Assembly: GCA_009835985.1 (NCBI GenBank)
Contig: VXWI01000036.1
Span: 107,470 to 171,469 of the forward strand
DNA from: Acidobacteriota bacterium
GTDB taxonomy: Bacteria; Acidobacteriota; Vicinamibacteria; Marinacidobacterales; Marinacidobacteraceae
Direction of reading: 5' to 3'
DNA length: 64,000 nt
Shown here piece after piece: positions 1 to 8,670 of this stretch (positions within the stretch are counted from its first letter, which is position 1; the number at the start of each line of letters is the position of its first letter). The notes beneath the pieces are model-generated. The model was not told the origin of the DNA. It did no database searches and was given only the letters and a program-made list of their open reading frames with translations. The position numbers and the translations under genes are program-made.

Positions 1-1067
1 CGCAGCGTGCGGCTCCGCGCGGCGACCACCTCGGGGGGAAGGTGTCCGGGGACGCTCGCGGCCCGGGTCCCGGCGCGCGACGAGTAACTGAAGACGTGGT
101 AATAGGCGAACGGCAGCGCTTCGAGGCGGTCGCAGGTGCGCCGGAAGGCGTCCTCCGTCTCGCCGGGAAAACCGACAATCACGTCGGTCCCGAGCCCGAG
201 TCCGGGCACCTTCTCCACCGCCCGCTCCGCAAACTCGAGATAGTCCCGGAAGGTGTAGCGGCGGCCCATCCCGGCCAGCACGCCGTCGTCGCCGCTCTGC
301 ACCGGGAGGTGGAGATAGCGGCAGAGCGCTCCGCGTTCCGCCATGCGTTCGAGGAGGCGGTCCTCGACGGTGGTGGGCTCGATCGAGGTGATCCGGATCC
401 TCCGCACCCCGGGGATCTCCTCGAGCCGGTCCGCAACGTCGGCGAGGGTCCGCCCCCCGCTCCGGTAGCGCCCGATGTTGACCCCGGTGAGCACGAGTTC
501 GCGGTACCCGGCCCCGGCCAGTTCTCCCGCCTCGCGGACCAGATCGTCGAAGCGCCGGCTGCGCTCCCGGCCGCGCGTGTAGGGGATGATGCAGAACGAG
601 CAGAAGAAGTCGCAGCCGTCCTGCACCTTCAGGTTGGCGCGGGTCGAGTCGTAACGCCCGGTGGAGGGAACCTCGAACTCGTGCCGGGAAATCCTGGCGG
701 AGTGCAGCACGACCGGCTCGGGGAGTTTCCGGGGCCGATCCAGATAGTCCGGGAACGTCTCCTTGAACTCGGTCCCCACGATCATGTCCACCCCCGGGAT
801 CTCCCGGAGCGCATCGAGGCCCGACTGGGCGTAGCAGCCCGCCACAACCACGAAAGCCTCCGGGGAATGGCGCAACGCCCGTCTCACCGTGTTCCGGCAG
901 TGGGCCTCCGCCCGGTGGGTCACCGAACAGGTGTTGATCACGGCGAGATCGGTGGGATCCCCCCAGGGAACGATCGTGTAGCCTTTGCCCGCGAACTGTC
1001 CTGCCCAGTTCGCAGCCTCCGTGTGGTTGAGACGACAGCCCAGCGATGTAAACGAAGCCCGTGGCAC
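1..1067 (-). CDS. mtaB: tRNA threonylcarbamoyladenosine methylthiotransferase MtaB, C-terminus cut by window edge
   Basis: A radical-SAM enzyme that adds a methylthio group to t6A37 in tRNAs reading ANN codons. Starting at GTG 1067 the protein opens with the UPF0004 domain: Cys11 in SLGCRLNHTE, Cys47 in INTCSVT and Cys78 in AGCYAQS bind the auxiliary cluster. The radical-SAM motif CDFFCSFC has Cys at about 152, 156 and 159. Later come LTGVNIG, LHLPVQSG and DVIVGFPGE, then YYHVFSYSSRAGT, which fits MtaB better than MiaB. About 355 codons are visible, so the last 70-80 residues lie outside. No ATG exists in frame near the start. GTG 1067 follows a GGGAG about 20 bases upstream, so the exact start is less sure than the identity. 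It diverges from the lactate permease with a 72-base gap. Confidence 0.9.
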   Translation of the reverse strand, partial: MPRASFTSLGCRLNHTEAANWAGQFAGKGYTIVPWGDPTDLAVINTCSVTHRAEAHCRNTVRRALRHSPEAFVVVAGCYAQSGLDALREIPGVDMIVGTEFKETFPDYLDRPRKLPEPVVLHSARISRHEFEVPSTGRYDSTRANLKVQDGCDFFCSFCIIPYTRGRERSRRFDDLVREAGELAGAGYRELVLTGVNIGRYRSGGRTLADVADRLEEIPGVRRIRITSIEPTTVEDRLLERMAERGALCRYLHLPVQSGDDGVLAGMGRRYTFRDYLEFAERAVEKVPGLGLGTDVIVGFPGETEDAFRRTCDRLEALPFAYYHVFSYSSRAGTRAASVPGHLPPEVVAARSRTL

Positions 1068-1139
1068 GGGCGGCAGCGTAGCATCGGCTCTCCCGGCCAG
1101 CCCGCCGGAAAGCCGGGAAGGCGGTAGCGGATAACGGTC

Positions 1140-2909
1140 ATGGGAACTCTCGGTCTCGCCGCGGTGGCGCTCGTCCCGATCGCCGTCGTGGCGCTCTTCC
1201 TCGTGGTGCTGCGCTGGCCCGCCTCCCGGGCGATGCCGCTGAGCTGGCTCGCCGCCGCCGGCCTCGCGTGGCTGGTGTGGGACATCTCGGGCATACGGAT
1301 CGCGGCAGCATCGATCAACGGCCTGGTCGTGGCGGCGACCCTGCTCTACATCATCTTCGGCGCCATCCTGCTCCTGCACACCCTTCAGGAGAGCGGCGCC
1401 CTCGCGGTGATCCGCCGGGGCTTCATGGGAATCACGCCGGATCGGCGCATTCAGGTCCTCGTGATCGCCTGGCTGTTCGGGGCCTTCATCGAGGGTTCGG
1501 CCGGTTTCGGCACTCCGGCGGCGGTCGCGGTGCCCCTCCTGGTGGGACTCGGATTCCCGCCGCTCGCCGCCGTGGTCGCGGGCATGCTGATCCAGAGCAC
1601 CCCCGTCTCTTTCGGCTCCGCCGGAACCCCGATTCTCGTCGGGGTCTCCACCGGGCTTTCCGGGTCGGAGGCAGTGACCGCCTACGCGGCCAGCCTCGGC
1701 CTTGCCGAATGGGCCGACCTCATGGCCTTCATCGGTGTCCGGGTCGCGGTGCTCCACACCGTGGCGGGAACGCTGGTCCCGCTCATCGTGGTGGCCACCA
1801 TGACCCGCTTCTTCGGCGCCAACCGGAGCTTCCGCGAGGGTCTGGCGGTATGGAAGTTCGCGCTGTTCGCCGCGCTCGCGATGACGGTGCCCTACATGCT
1901 CACCGCGTGGCTGCTCGGGCCCGAATTCCCGGCGCTGTTCGGCGGCCTGGTCGGCCTCGGGATCGTGGTCACCGGGGCCCGGAGGGGTCTCTTCGTCCCC
2001 CCGCCGGAGGAGCACTTCGAGTTTCCGGCGCGCTCGGCCTGGGAAGCGGACTGGACCGGGGACAAGGCCGAATCCGTCGCCGAGCCCACGGGGGGCCGCG
2101 CGATCGGCGCCGTGTCCGCCTGGGCGCCCTATGGCGTGGTCGCGGGGTTGCTGCTGCTGACCCGTCTCCCCTCCCTGCCCTTCCGGGACCTCCTGTCCGG
2201 AGTCGTGCTCCGCTGGCCGGACATCCTCGGGAGCGGCATCAGCGCGAGCGCCGCTCCGCTCTTCCTTCCCGGGACCGTCTTCGTCGCGGCGTCCCTGTTC
2301 GCCGTGGTGGCGCACCGGATGGATCGCGAACAAACGACCCGGGCGGTCACCGCTTCGCTCCGGAGTACAGCGCTCGCCTCGGTGGCGCTGGTCTTCACCG
2401 TGCCCATGGTCCAGGTCTTCCTGAACACCGGCGGCGGAGCGGCGGGACTGGCCTCGATGCCGATCGCCCTCGCGGAGGGCGCCGCGCAGGTCGCGGGGTC
2501 GGCCTGGCCGTTCTTCGCTCCCTTCATCGGGGGTCTCGGCGCCTTCGTCGCCGGCAGCAACACCGTGAGCAACATGATGTTCTCGCTCTTCCAGTTCGGG
2601 GTCGGCGAGCGGCTCGCGGTGGATCCCGGATGGGTGGTTGCGCTCCAGGCGGTCGGAGGCGCGGCGGGGAACATGATCTGCGTCCACAACGTGGTGGCGG
2701 CTTCGGCGGTGGTGGGGCTGGTCGGCCGGGAGGGCGCCGTGATCCGGCGCACGCTAGTGCCGTTCGTCTACTACGCCCTGGTGCCCGGAGCGCTCGGCTA
2801 CGCGATCCTGTGGTCCGGCACGCTGGGACCGGTCAACGCCGGTTCGCTCGTCGTCGTCGGCATCTTCGTGGCGGCGGGCCTGTGGATCTTCCGCAACCGC
2901 ACCGCCTGA
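1140..2909 (+). CDS. lldP: L-lactate permease family transporter
   Basis: An integral inner-membrane carrier of the LctP family, which imports L-lactate (and in relatives glycolate or D-lactate) with protons. The 589-residue length is typical, and the protein is almost entirely hydrophobic with roughly a dozen membrane segments. Family signatures are visible: [28 protein letters not shown] near residues 115-140, [13 protein letters not shown] near 150-160, and the C-terminal [11 protein letters not shown] followed by [22 protein letters not shown] 1140 is the first start after the divergent mtaB. No lactate dehydrogenase gene lies beside it, so the substrate is taken from the family and not from context. 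Transcribed alone; the next gene is convergent. Confidence 0.9.
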   Translation: MGTLGLAAVALVPIAVVALFLVVLRWPASRAMPLSWLAAAGLAWLVWDISGIRIAAASINGLVVAATLLYIIFGAILLLHTLQESGALAVIRRGFMGITPDRRIQVLVIAWLFGAFIEGSAGFGTPAAVAVPLLVGLGFPPLAAVVAGMLIQSTPVSFGSAGTPILVGVSTGLSGSEAVTAYAASLGLAEWADLMAFIGVRVAVLHTVAGTLVPLIVVATMTRFFGANRSFREGLAVWKFALFAALAMTVPYMLTAWLLGPEFPALFGGLVGLGIVVTGARRGLFVPPPEEHFEFPARSAWEADWTGDKAESVAEPTGGRAIGAVSAWAPYGVVAGLLLLTRLPSLPFRDLLSGVVLRWPDILGSGISASAAPLFLPGTVFVAASLFAVVAHRMDREQTTRAVTASLRSTALASVALVFTVPMVQVFLNTGGGAAGLASMPIALAEGAAQVAGSAWPFFAPFIGGLGAFVAGSNTVSNMMFSLFQFGVGERLAVDPGWVVALQAVGGAAGNMICVHNVVAASAVVGLVGREGAVIRRTLVPFVYYALVPGALGYAILWSGTLGPVNAGSLVVVGIFVAAGLWIFRNRTA

Positions 2910-2937
2910 GGACCAGAGCCCGGCGTGGCGGGCGGAT

Positions 2938-5109
2938 TCAGCCGGGCAGCAGCGAGGTTCCGTCCATCTCCTCCGGCGGGTTGATCCCGAGCAGGTCCAG
3001 GACCGTCGGCGCGATGTCCATGAGCGACGCGGGCCCCCGGAGCGGCAGGTCCGAAGCGAGCACCCCGGCGGTGTCCTCCATGGAGCAGTGGTCCCCGCTC
3101 CAGTTGTCCAGGTTCGGGGTGATCACCGACGCGGGCATCCCTCCCAGCGTGCTCTGCCACCCGATCCGGTAGCCGGGCTCCAGCCCGAGAATCAGGTCGG
3201 GCGCCTCCTCCACGAACGGACCCTCGTAGATCTCCTCCCGCCGGTACACCTCGCGTACCACCAGATCTCCGGTCTCGGGGTCGCGAAACGTCTTGAGGTC
3301 GGCGATCAGCCTCTCGATCAGCTGGTCGCGCTCGGGACCCGGCTCCACGATGCCCTCGGGCTCCCGTTCGCGCTGGTTCAGGTAGATCCCGGAGAGGCCG
3401 AGGGCGAAGGCGCTCGTCCGGCTCCAGTCCACTCCGGGGAAGAAGAGCGCTTCCGGGTCGAACAGGTCTTCGAGCCGGCGCTGTCCCGAGTCCCCGGCCG
3501 CCCGCAGATACCCGTTCCGGGCGAGCCAGGTGTTCACGTTGAACTGCTTCCGGAAGGAGTGGAAGCCGTGGTCGGAGACCACCACGAACCGGGCGCCCGC
3601 GGGGGCCGCCGACATCGCCTCGCCGACGATGCGGTCCATCTCCCGGTAGGCGTCGGCGATGCCGCCGCCGTAACGCCGCGCGAGTTCCGGATCGTGGTTC
3701 GGGTGCTCGGGGTCGGCAAACCGGTAGAGCATGTGCTGGATGCGGTCGGGAAACAGGAAGACGGACACCAGCAGACGCCAGGAGTCATCGCCCAGCGCGT
3801 CCAGCAGCAGCCTCTCGTTGGATTCGCGGGCGAACCGGGCGTCCTCGAGGAAGGCGTCGAAGTCCACCGCCTCGTCGCGCAGCGGGTTGGTGATGATCTT
3901 CCAGCCGACGGTCTCATAGGGGCCCGTCCGGCGGGCGAGATCCCCCGCGAAGTCCTGGGGGAAGGACAGGTCCACGATGGGTGGCAGCCGCTCGGGATCG
4001 AAGTTGATCGGCTCCATGTACACCGCGACGTTCGGTTCGAGCGACAGCACCCGGAAGCGGACCAGGCCGGACACGCTGATGAGCGGATTCAGCGCGAAGT
4101 GGACCGACACGAAGTCGGACCATTCGCCGCTGGCCAGACTCGCGAACTGGCCGGAGGTCTCGATTTCGAGGCGTTCCCCGACCCGCCGGAAGCGGACCGG
4201 GATCTCGACCTCGGGCTGCTCGGCCTCGGTGACCGATACGGTGAAGTTCCGCGGCCCGCGGACCACACTCTCCGCCACGCCGTCGTCGAAGCGGAGCGGG
4301 AAGCGGGTGCCGCCGGTTTCGGTGGACTCCTCGTCGAGGAGGTCTGTCGTGTACACCGCCCAGAGTCCGAACGACTTTCGGGCGTCCGGGACCCCGAAGC
4401 CAGCCAGGATCCGGGTGCCGGGCGACTCCTCGACCGGGAACTCCATCGGCGCCTGAAGCGCGATGGTGGAAACGCCCGCCCCACCGGCGATCTTCCAGAA
4501 GGCGTCTCCCTGCCGGGCCCGGACCGCCTGGGGAACGGCATCCGGAACCCAGGCCGCGAGGAGCGCCGTTCCCGCGGCGGGCACGATCGTCGCCGCCGCC
4601 AGCACCGGCCAGCGGTACCGGGGATGGGCGCGCATGCGGTGGAGCACCCAGCTCGCCACGATGCCCGCGCCCAGGGCGATCACCAGCACGAGGCCCACCC
4701 GGAAGGGCGTTCCCGGGAGTTCGCTGGCGGCCTGCCGAACCAGCGCGATCTGGGGGACGTAGCTGCCCTCCCGTACCTCGAGGAAGTCGAAGATCCCCGT
4801 CCGGCCCGGGTTCATGCCGGTCGCGAAGGTCGCCCAGGCCACGGGTGACTCGGAGGGTTTGGTGGTCTGGAGCGGAGCGAGCGTTCCACGCTCGCCGAGC
4901 CGCCGGAGGTTCGGCAGTTCCCCGGCGGCGATCATGGCGTCGATGGTGTCCGGATCCGCGCCATCGAATCCCAGCACCACCACCCGTTCCGGCGGTTGCG
5001 CCAGGGCCTCGCCGCCCGAGACCGGACCGAACCCGGCGGTGGCGGCGATCAGCACTCCGAGGATCCGGGCGCGGGACGCGGGTCTCGGTGCCGGGCGCTC
5101 GAACTCCAT
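2938..5109 (-). CDS. Secreted or membrane-anchored type I phosphodiesterase / nucleotide pyrophosphatase (alkaline phosphatase superfamily)
   Basis: A 723-residue metal-dependent phospho- or sulfo-ester hydrolase of the PF01663 group. The start ATG 5109 gives a signal peptide (MEFERPAPRP... ending near ALAQ). Metal-site motifs are visible: VLGFDGADPDT supplies the first Asp, KPSESPVAWATFATGMNPGRTG supplies the nucleophile Ser/Thr region, VVSDHGFHS supplies Asp-His, and SGDHCSMEDTAGVL the last His. Two hydrophobic stretches (around residues 145-190) interrupt the N-terminal part and may anchor it in the membrane. The C-terminus DIAPTVLDLLGINPPEEMDG is a family hallmark. The physiological substrate cannot be read from the sequence. 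Its 3' end faces the lactate permease with 28 bases between. Confidence 0.85.
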   Translation of the reverse strand: MEFERPAPRPASRARILGVLIAATAGFGPVSGGEALAQPPERVVVLGFDGADPDTIDAMIAAGELPNLRRLGERGTLAPLQTTKPSESPVAWATFATGMNPGRTGIFDFLEVREGSYVPQIALVRQAASELPGTPFRVGLVLVIALGAGIVASWVLHRMRAHPRYRWPVLAAATIVPAAGTALLAAWVPDAVPQAVRARQGDAFWKIAGGAGVSTIALQAPMEFPVEESPGTRILAGFGVPDARKSFGLWAVYTTDLLDEESTETGGTRFPLRFDDGVAESVVRGPRNFTVSVTEAEQPEVEIPVRFRRVGERLEIETSGQFASLASGEWSDFVSVHFALNPLISVSGLVRFRVLSLEPNVAVYMEPINFDPERLPPIVDLSFPQDFAGDLARRTGPYETVGWKIITNPLRDEAVDFDAFLEDARFARESNERLLLDALGDDSWRLLVSVFLFPDRIQHMLYRFADPEHPNHDPELARRYGGGIADAYREMDRIVGEAMSAAPAGARFVVVSDHGFHSFRKQFNVNTWLARNGYLRAAGDSGQRRLEDLFDPEALFFPGVDWSRTSAFALGLSGIYLNQREREPEGIVEPGPERDQLIERLIADLKTFRDPETGDLVVREVYRREEIYEGPFVEEAPDLILGLEPGYRIGWQSTLGGMPASVITPNLDNWSGDHCSMEDTAGVLASDLPLRGPASLMDIAPTVLDLLGINPPEEMDGTSLLPG

Positions 5110-5199
5110 GGGCGGGGAGAGGTTACTGCGGCGGGCGGGCCGCATTCCCGGCCTGCCCGCGCCCACTTTTCCGGGAGCGCTCCGGTGCCGCCCGTCCGG

Positions 5200-5205
5200 T
5201 AGCAT
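5200..5205 (+). promoter_or_regulatory. Candidate -10 box (TAGCAT) for leaderless transcript of the M20 peptidase gene
   Basis: TAGCAT lies 9 bases before the ATG at 5215, and no Shine-Dalgarno sequence is present between them. Initiation about 7 bases after the box would place the RNA 5' end at or next to the start codon. The same box recurs before rsgA, with the TAGAAT variant before hisF and hisG. No clear -35 is visible. Confidence 0.4.
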
Positions 5206-5214
5206 TGGGCGGTT

Positions 5215-6525
5215 ATGCCGCTGCCAGGTCACCGACTCCGGCGTTTCGCCGCCCCGGCGGCGCTCCTGCTGCTTGCGATTCCGGGCCTCACCGCCCAGGA
5301 ACTCGAGATCCTGCCCGACTACGAGACCGAGATGGCTGCGATCACGGCCGATCCCCGGGTCGTGGCCGCACTCGACGACGTGCTCGCGATGGACGAGGAG
5401 AACGAACGTCTGCTCATCGAGTTGACGGAGATCGAGGCGCCGCCCTTCAAGGAAGAGAAACGGGCTCTCCACTACCGCGGACTCATCCGGGAAGCGGGGC
5501 TCGACGCGGACCTGGATGAGATCGGCAACGTCGTCGCGCGCCGGGCCGGGCGGGGAGGAGGCCGGACGGTGGCCGTGGTGGCCCACCTCGACACCGTGTT
5601 CCCCGAGGGCACCGACGTCACGGTCCGCAGGGAGGGCGACAAGCTCATGGCCCCCGGCATCGCCGACGACGCGCGCGGCCTGGTGACCATCCTGACCATC
5701 CTCCAGGTCATGGACCGCCACGGACTCGATACCCGGGACGACGTGCTCTTCGTGGGATCGGTCGGCGAGGAGGGAATCGGCGACCTCCGCGGGGTGAAGC
5801 ACCTCTTTCGGGACGGCGGGCCGAGCATTGACGCCTTCATCGCAATCGACGGCACGACCAACACGCGCGTCCTGAATCACGCGATCGGTTCCCATCGCTA
5901 CCGGGTGCGCTTCCTGGGTCCGGGCGGGCATTCGTGGGGCGCGTTCGGCCTCGGGAACCCCGCTCACGCCATGGCCCGGGCCATCAAGCTCTTCGACGAC
6001 CGGGCCGGGGAGTACGTCACCGCGGGCGCCAGGACGACCTACAGCATCGGCCGCATCGGCGGTGGAACCTCGGTGAACTCGATCCCGTTCGAGAGTTGGA
6101 TGGAAGTCGACATGCGCTCCATGGAACCCGGGCGGCTCAAGGAGATCGACGCCATCTTCCAGGCCGCGATGACCGAGGCGCTCGCCGAGCAGAACGAGCT
6201 GCGGCGCGACGGCGAGGAAATCACGGTGGACATCGAGATGATCGGTAACCGTCCCTCCGGAATCGTCCCCATCGACACCCCCCTGATCCAGCGGGCCTTT
6301 GCCGCCACCCGCGCGGTGGGCGCCGAGCCCGAGCTCAGCATGGGTTCGACCGATTCGAACGTCGCCATCTCGCTCGGAATCCCGGCCACCACGATCGGGA
6401 GCGGCGGAGAGGGCTTCGGCGCCCACTCGCTCCACGAGTGGTGGGCCAACCGGGACGGGCACCTCGGGATCCAGAAGGCGCTACTGCTCGTGCTGGCCGA
6501 GGCCGGCTTCGAAGCCGCGAACTAG
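5215..6525 (+). CDS. Exported M20 family metallopeptidase (tripeptidase/dipeptidase-like)
   Basis: A 436-residue zinc exopeptidase of the M20 family (peptidase T / carboxypeptidase G2 group). A signal peptide covers about residues 1-27 (hydrophobic core AAPAALLLLAIPGLTA), so it should act in the periplasm or outside. Zinc and catalytic residues are visible: His124 and Asp126 in VAHLDTVFP, Asp151 in GIADDARG, the Glu pair in GSVGEEGIGD near 185, and C-terminal GEGFGAHSLHEW with a ligand His. The dimerisation domain lies between (about 215-340, starting at GGHSWGAFG). The ATG at 5215 follows a TAGCAT box and has no RBS. A conserved small gene follows 9 bases downstream, suggesting cotranscription. 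Confidence 0.88.
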   Translation: MPLPGHRLRRFAAPAALLLLAIPGLTAQELEILPDYETEMAAITADPRVVAALDDVLAMDEENERLLIELTEIEAPPFKEEKRALHYRGLIREAGLDADLDEIGNVVARRAGRGGGRTVAVVAHLDTVFPEGTDVTVRREGDKLMAPGIADDARGLVTILTILQVMDRHGLDTRDDVLFVGSVGEEGIGDLRGVKHLFRDGGPSIDAFIAIDGTTNTRVLNHAIGSHRYRVRFLGPGGHSWGAFGLGNPAHAMARAIKLFDDRAGEYVTAGARTTYSIGRIGGGTSVNSIPFESWMEVDMRSMEPGRLKEIDAIFQAAMTEALAEQNELRRDGEEITVDIEMIGNRPSGIVPIDTPLIQRAFAATRAVGAEPELSMGSTDSNVAISLGIPATTIGSGGEGFGAHSLHEWWANRDGHLGIQKALLLVLAEAGFEAAN

Positions 6526-6534
6526 GAGGCAGCC

Positions 6535-6831
6535 GTGTCCGCTTGCCAGTTCGACTTCAGCCTGCCGGCCGAGGTATCGAGCCTCCTCGAGGGGCTGCGG
6601 GCCGATTTCGCCCGCTTCGGGGGCACGGTCAGCGGTGACGGCGGGCCCGGGTTCGGAGAGTTCTCGCTGCCGACCCCGCTCGGGACCTTCTCCGGAACCT
6701 ACGAGGTCTCGAGCGACACCCCGGGGGTCTGCGCCGTCCACATCGAAGTGGACGAGAAGCCGATGTTCGTCCCCTGTTCGGCGATCGAGGAACACCTCGG
6801 GCGACGCCTCAGCAAGGCCGCCGCCCGTTAG
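6535..6831 (+). CDS. Conserved hypothetical protein, 98 residues
   Basis: A short acidic protein starting with GTG (MSACQFDFSL). It begins 9 bases after the M20 peptidase stop, preceded by AGGAGG, a good ribosome-binding site. It has no signal peptide or membrane segment, two or three Cys, and a pattern of alternating strands (GTFSGTYEVSSDT, VCAVHIEVDEKPMFVPC) ending in a basic tail. I do not recognise the family. Its position after the peptidase suggests cotranscription, but nothing shows a functional link. The stop codon is the first part of a strong hairpin, so transcription probably ends just after it. Confidence 0.65.
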   Translation: MSACQFDFSLPAEVSSLLEGLRADFARFGGTVSGDGGPGFGEFSLPTPLGTFSGTYEVSSDTPGVCAVHIEVDEKPMFVPCSAIEEHLGRRLSKAAAR

Positions 6832-6918
6832 GAGTCTGCGCCGCAGACTCCTCGGGAGCCCCCACCGGGAGAACTGGGCCGGCCTCCAGGCCGGCACGCG
6901 CTGGCCCCAGGCCAGCGC
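6831..6918. terminator. Tandem strong hairpins between convergent genes (bidirectional terminator region; repeat-family member)
   Basis: Three perfect stem-loops follow one another: 10-bp arms at 6831-6840/6842-6851 (GGAGTCTGCG), 8-bp arms GCCGGCCT at 6878-6885 with AGGCCGGC at 6888-6895, and 9-bp arms GCGCTGGCC at 6898-6906 with GGCCAGCGC at 6910-6918. There is no U-tract. Between the first two lies CCCCCACCGGGAGAACTGG, a 19-mer found again at 51085-51103, so this block belongs to a dispersed intergenic repeat family. The rest, up to 7019, is GC-rich with weaker inverted repeats and no gene. Confidence 0.6.
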
Positions 6919-7019
6919 CCGGCGCTTCGCTGCTCGCCCCAGGGTCCCTCCGGACCTGAAGGGAGCGCCGGTCCGGCCTGGTCACAGGCGGCCCGGAACC
7001 GCAGGCCGGGCCGCTCGGG

Positions 7020-7892
7020 TCAGCGGCGGGCGACCGGGTTCTCGAGGACCCCGGCCGTCTCGACCTCGACGGAGACCGTGTCGCCCTCGCTCATCGCCTG
7101 CGTGGTCCCCGGGGTCCCGGTGAAGATGACGTCGCCGGGCATCAGGGTCACGTAGCGGCTCACGTAGCTCACGATGTCGCTCGTGTCGAAGATCAGGTCG
7201 CTCGTCCGCTGCTGCTGGACGACCTCCCCGTTCAGCCGGGTGGTGAGTTCAAGATCGTCGTAGTTGACGCCGCGCGAGATCACCGGGCCGATGGGGCCGT
7301 AGGTGTCCGCCGCCTTGGCGCGGAACCACTGGAGATCGGCGCTCTGCCAGTCGCGTTCGCTGACGTCGTTGCCGGCGGTCACCCCGAAGATGTACTCCTG
7401 CGCCGCCTCCACCGGGACGTCGCGCGCCTCCTTGGCGATGACCAGCACCAACTCGCCCTCGTAGTGGACGTTGCCGGCGTCCTCGGTCATTTCGATGGCG
7501 TCGCCGGGGCCGACGATGCTGGTCGGCAACTTGGCGAAGACGCCGGGATAGGGCGCCGGTTCGCGCCCGCCCAGGTGCGAGGCGTAGTTGAGGCCGATGG
7601 CGATGACCTTGCCGGGGTCGGCCGGCGCCAGGAGGCTTGCTCCGTCCCGCGCCACCCGGTCTCCGGTGGGGGCGCCACCCGCCCAGGGCGCCGCGTGGAG
7701 CGCCACGATCTCATCGCCCTCGATCCGCCCCCAGGCCGGCGCGCCCGAGGCGTCCGCAAACCGCACGTACTCGCCGGCCGGCTGGTCGTCCACGGCGAGC
7801 GCGGCCGGCTCCATGGGCTCCTCGACGGGTGGAGCCCCGCAACCGAGCAGGAACGAGACAGCGATGAGGGTCAGGAAAACGGTTCTGGGCAC
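7020..7892 (-). CDS. Lipoprotein-anchored fumarylacetoacetate hydrolase (FAH) family protein
   Basis: A 290-residue FAH-fold protein. Relatives cleave or decarboxylate C-C bonds in acylpyruvates and are cytoplasmic. This one begins with a lipoprotein signal: MPRTVFLTLIAVSFLLGC, with the lipobox LLGC placing the lipidated Cys at 18. The FAH core starts near residue 40 (YVRFADASGAPAWG). Metal ligands are visible in HYEGELVLVI (Glu pair), and the family signature GVTAGNDVSERDWQ is present, then GPIGPVI and the C-terminal GDVIFTGTPGTT. The catalytic core looks intact; only the location is odd. It stands between a convergent terminator region and the DCC operon, which it follows by about 46 bases on the same strand. 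Confidence 0.85.
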   Translation of the reverse strand: MPRTVFLTLIAVSFLLGCGAPPVEEPMEPAALAVDDQPAGEYVRFADASGAPAWGRIEGDEIVALHAAPWAGGAPTGDRVARDGASLLAPADPGKVIAIGLNYASHLGGREPAPYPGVFAKLPTSIVGPGDAIEMTEDAGNVHYEGELVLVIAKEARDVPVEAAQEYIFGVTAGNDVSERDWQSADLQWFRAKAADTYGPIGPVISRGVNYDDLELTTRLNGEVVQQQRTSDLIFDTSDIVSYVSRYVTLMPGDVIFTGTPGTTQAMSEGDTVSVEVETAGVLENPVARR

Positions 7893-7938
7893 GGGAATCC
7901 TCCTCGGACGGACCGGAGTGCAGGATATCGGTTAGCGG

Positions 7939-8358
7939 TCAAGGATTGAGGAGACGGCAGTTTCGGTTGCGGGCGACGATCTCGTACGCGGCGAGTTCGG
8001 CGAGCAGGAGAGGGGGCAGGACATAGGCGGCCACCACCAGGAAGCGGGCCGGAAGACCCGTCCAGCCGGGTGGGGCAGCGTGCAGGAGGAACCGGTTGAC
8101 CGCGAAGGCCCCGCCGTGGAACGTGCCGCGGGCGTCCCGGAAACGGACCCGCTTCTCGCACGCGCTCCGTGAAACGCCCAGTTGCCGCAGCTGGTCGTCG
8201 GTCAGTTCCTGATGCGCGACGAAACGGACCGGCCGGTCTTCCGCGAAGCGGGCCGCCGCGACCGCGGCGCGCGCGCAGAACCCTCAACCGCCGTCATAGA
8301 TGACGACGGGAACCCCATCCGCGAAACGTGCGTCCGGCCGGGGAGCGCCCGAACTCAA
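7939..8358 (-). CDS. DCC-family (DUF393) thiol-disulfide oxidoreductase with in-frame UGA at the first redox Cys: candidate selenoprotein
   Basis: Read on the minus strand from TTG 8358 (TTGA overlap with the preceding stop), the frame gives VPVVIYDGG-UGA-GFCARAAV and then runs without a stop through QELTDDQLRQLGV and AAYEIVARNR to the end at 7939 (139 residues). The DCC family signature is YDGxCxxC. Here the UGA at 8286-8284 (codon 25) stands exactly where the first Cys belongs, leaving UxxC. A hairpin with a 6-bp stem and a GGUC loop lies 20 bases beyond the UGA. The rest of the domain is intact and of normal length. The sequence supports either Sec decoding or a nonsense or sequencing change; Sec is favoured by position and hairpin. 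sel genes are not in this window. Confidence 0.6.
8254..8269 (-). promoter_or_regulatory. Candidate bacterial SECIS hairpin downstream of UGA 8286-8284
   Basis: On the minus strand, CGCCGC (8269-8264) pairs perfectly with GCGGCG (8259-8254) around the loop GGUC. The loop begins 20 bases after the UGA. Bacterial SECIS elements are recognised by SelB as a short stem-loop about 16-37 bases after the UGA with G early in a small loop, and these features are all present. Caution: at this GC content, hairpins of this size occur often by chance. Confidence 0.4.
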
Positions 8359-8639
8359 CTGAGATCGAGCCGGGGGGTGTCCCGTCCGCTTCCGTTGAAG
8401 CTGTTCTCCGGATACCGGCGCAGCAGCCAGACGCGAAAGATCCCCACGCCGAGCCCGATCAGCACGGTGCCGAGGAGCAGCGTTCCGGCGAGGGCGAAGG
8501 ATTCGAGGATGAGCGTCAGGATGCCGCGTTCCGGTTCCTCGCTCGGGAGCGTGACGTACTCGACGACCTGCCGCTGCTGGAGCATGGCCCGGGAAGCGAG
8601 GGAGTCGAGGAAACCGAACGGCTGGATCATTCCGGACAT
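8355..8639 (-). CDS. Small single-pass membrane protein
   Basis: A 94-residue protein (MSGMIQPFGFL...) with one clear membrane segment at about residues 42-72 (LTLILESFALAGTLLLGTVLIGLGVGIF), followed by a basic RVWLLRRYPE stretch. The N-terminal half is therefore likely outside. No known domain recognised. It sits 31 bases after the Fic-like gene, and its stop overlaps the TTG of the DCC gene (TTGA), so the three genes look like one operon. A role in holding the DCC thiol protein at the membrane is possible but is only inference from neighbourhood. Confidence 0.65.
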   Translation of the reverse strand: MSGMIQPFGFLDSLASRAMLQQRQVVEYVTLPSEEPERGILTLILESFALAGTLLLGTVLIGLGVGIFRVWLLRRYPENSFNGSGRDTPRLDLS

Positions 8640-8670
8640 CGGGCCGGCGCCGGTGGAGCGGCGCCCTCGA

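Noticed and set aside
2938-6462. A 1174-codon open frame on the minus strand
   Set aside because: Only the part from ATG 5109 is a gene. The first 451 codons run antisense through the M20 peptidase, with low-complexity sequence typical of GC-rich shadow frames.
8284-8358. Reading the DCC gene as a plain pseudogene
   Set aside because: A single stop exactly at the redox Cys, with the rest of the frame intact and a SECIS-like hairpin, makes recoding the better first hypothesis. A pseudogene is kept as the alternative in the finding.
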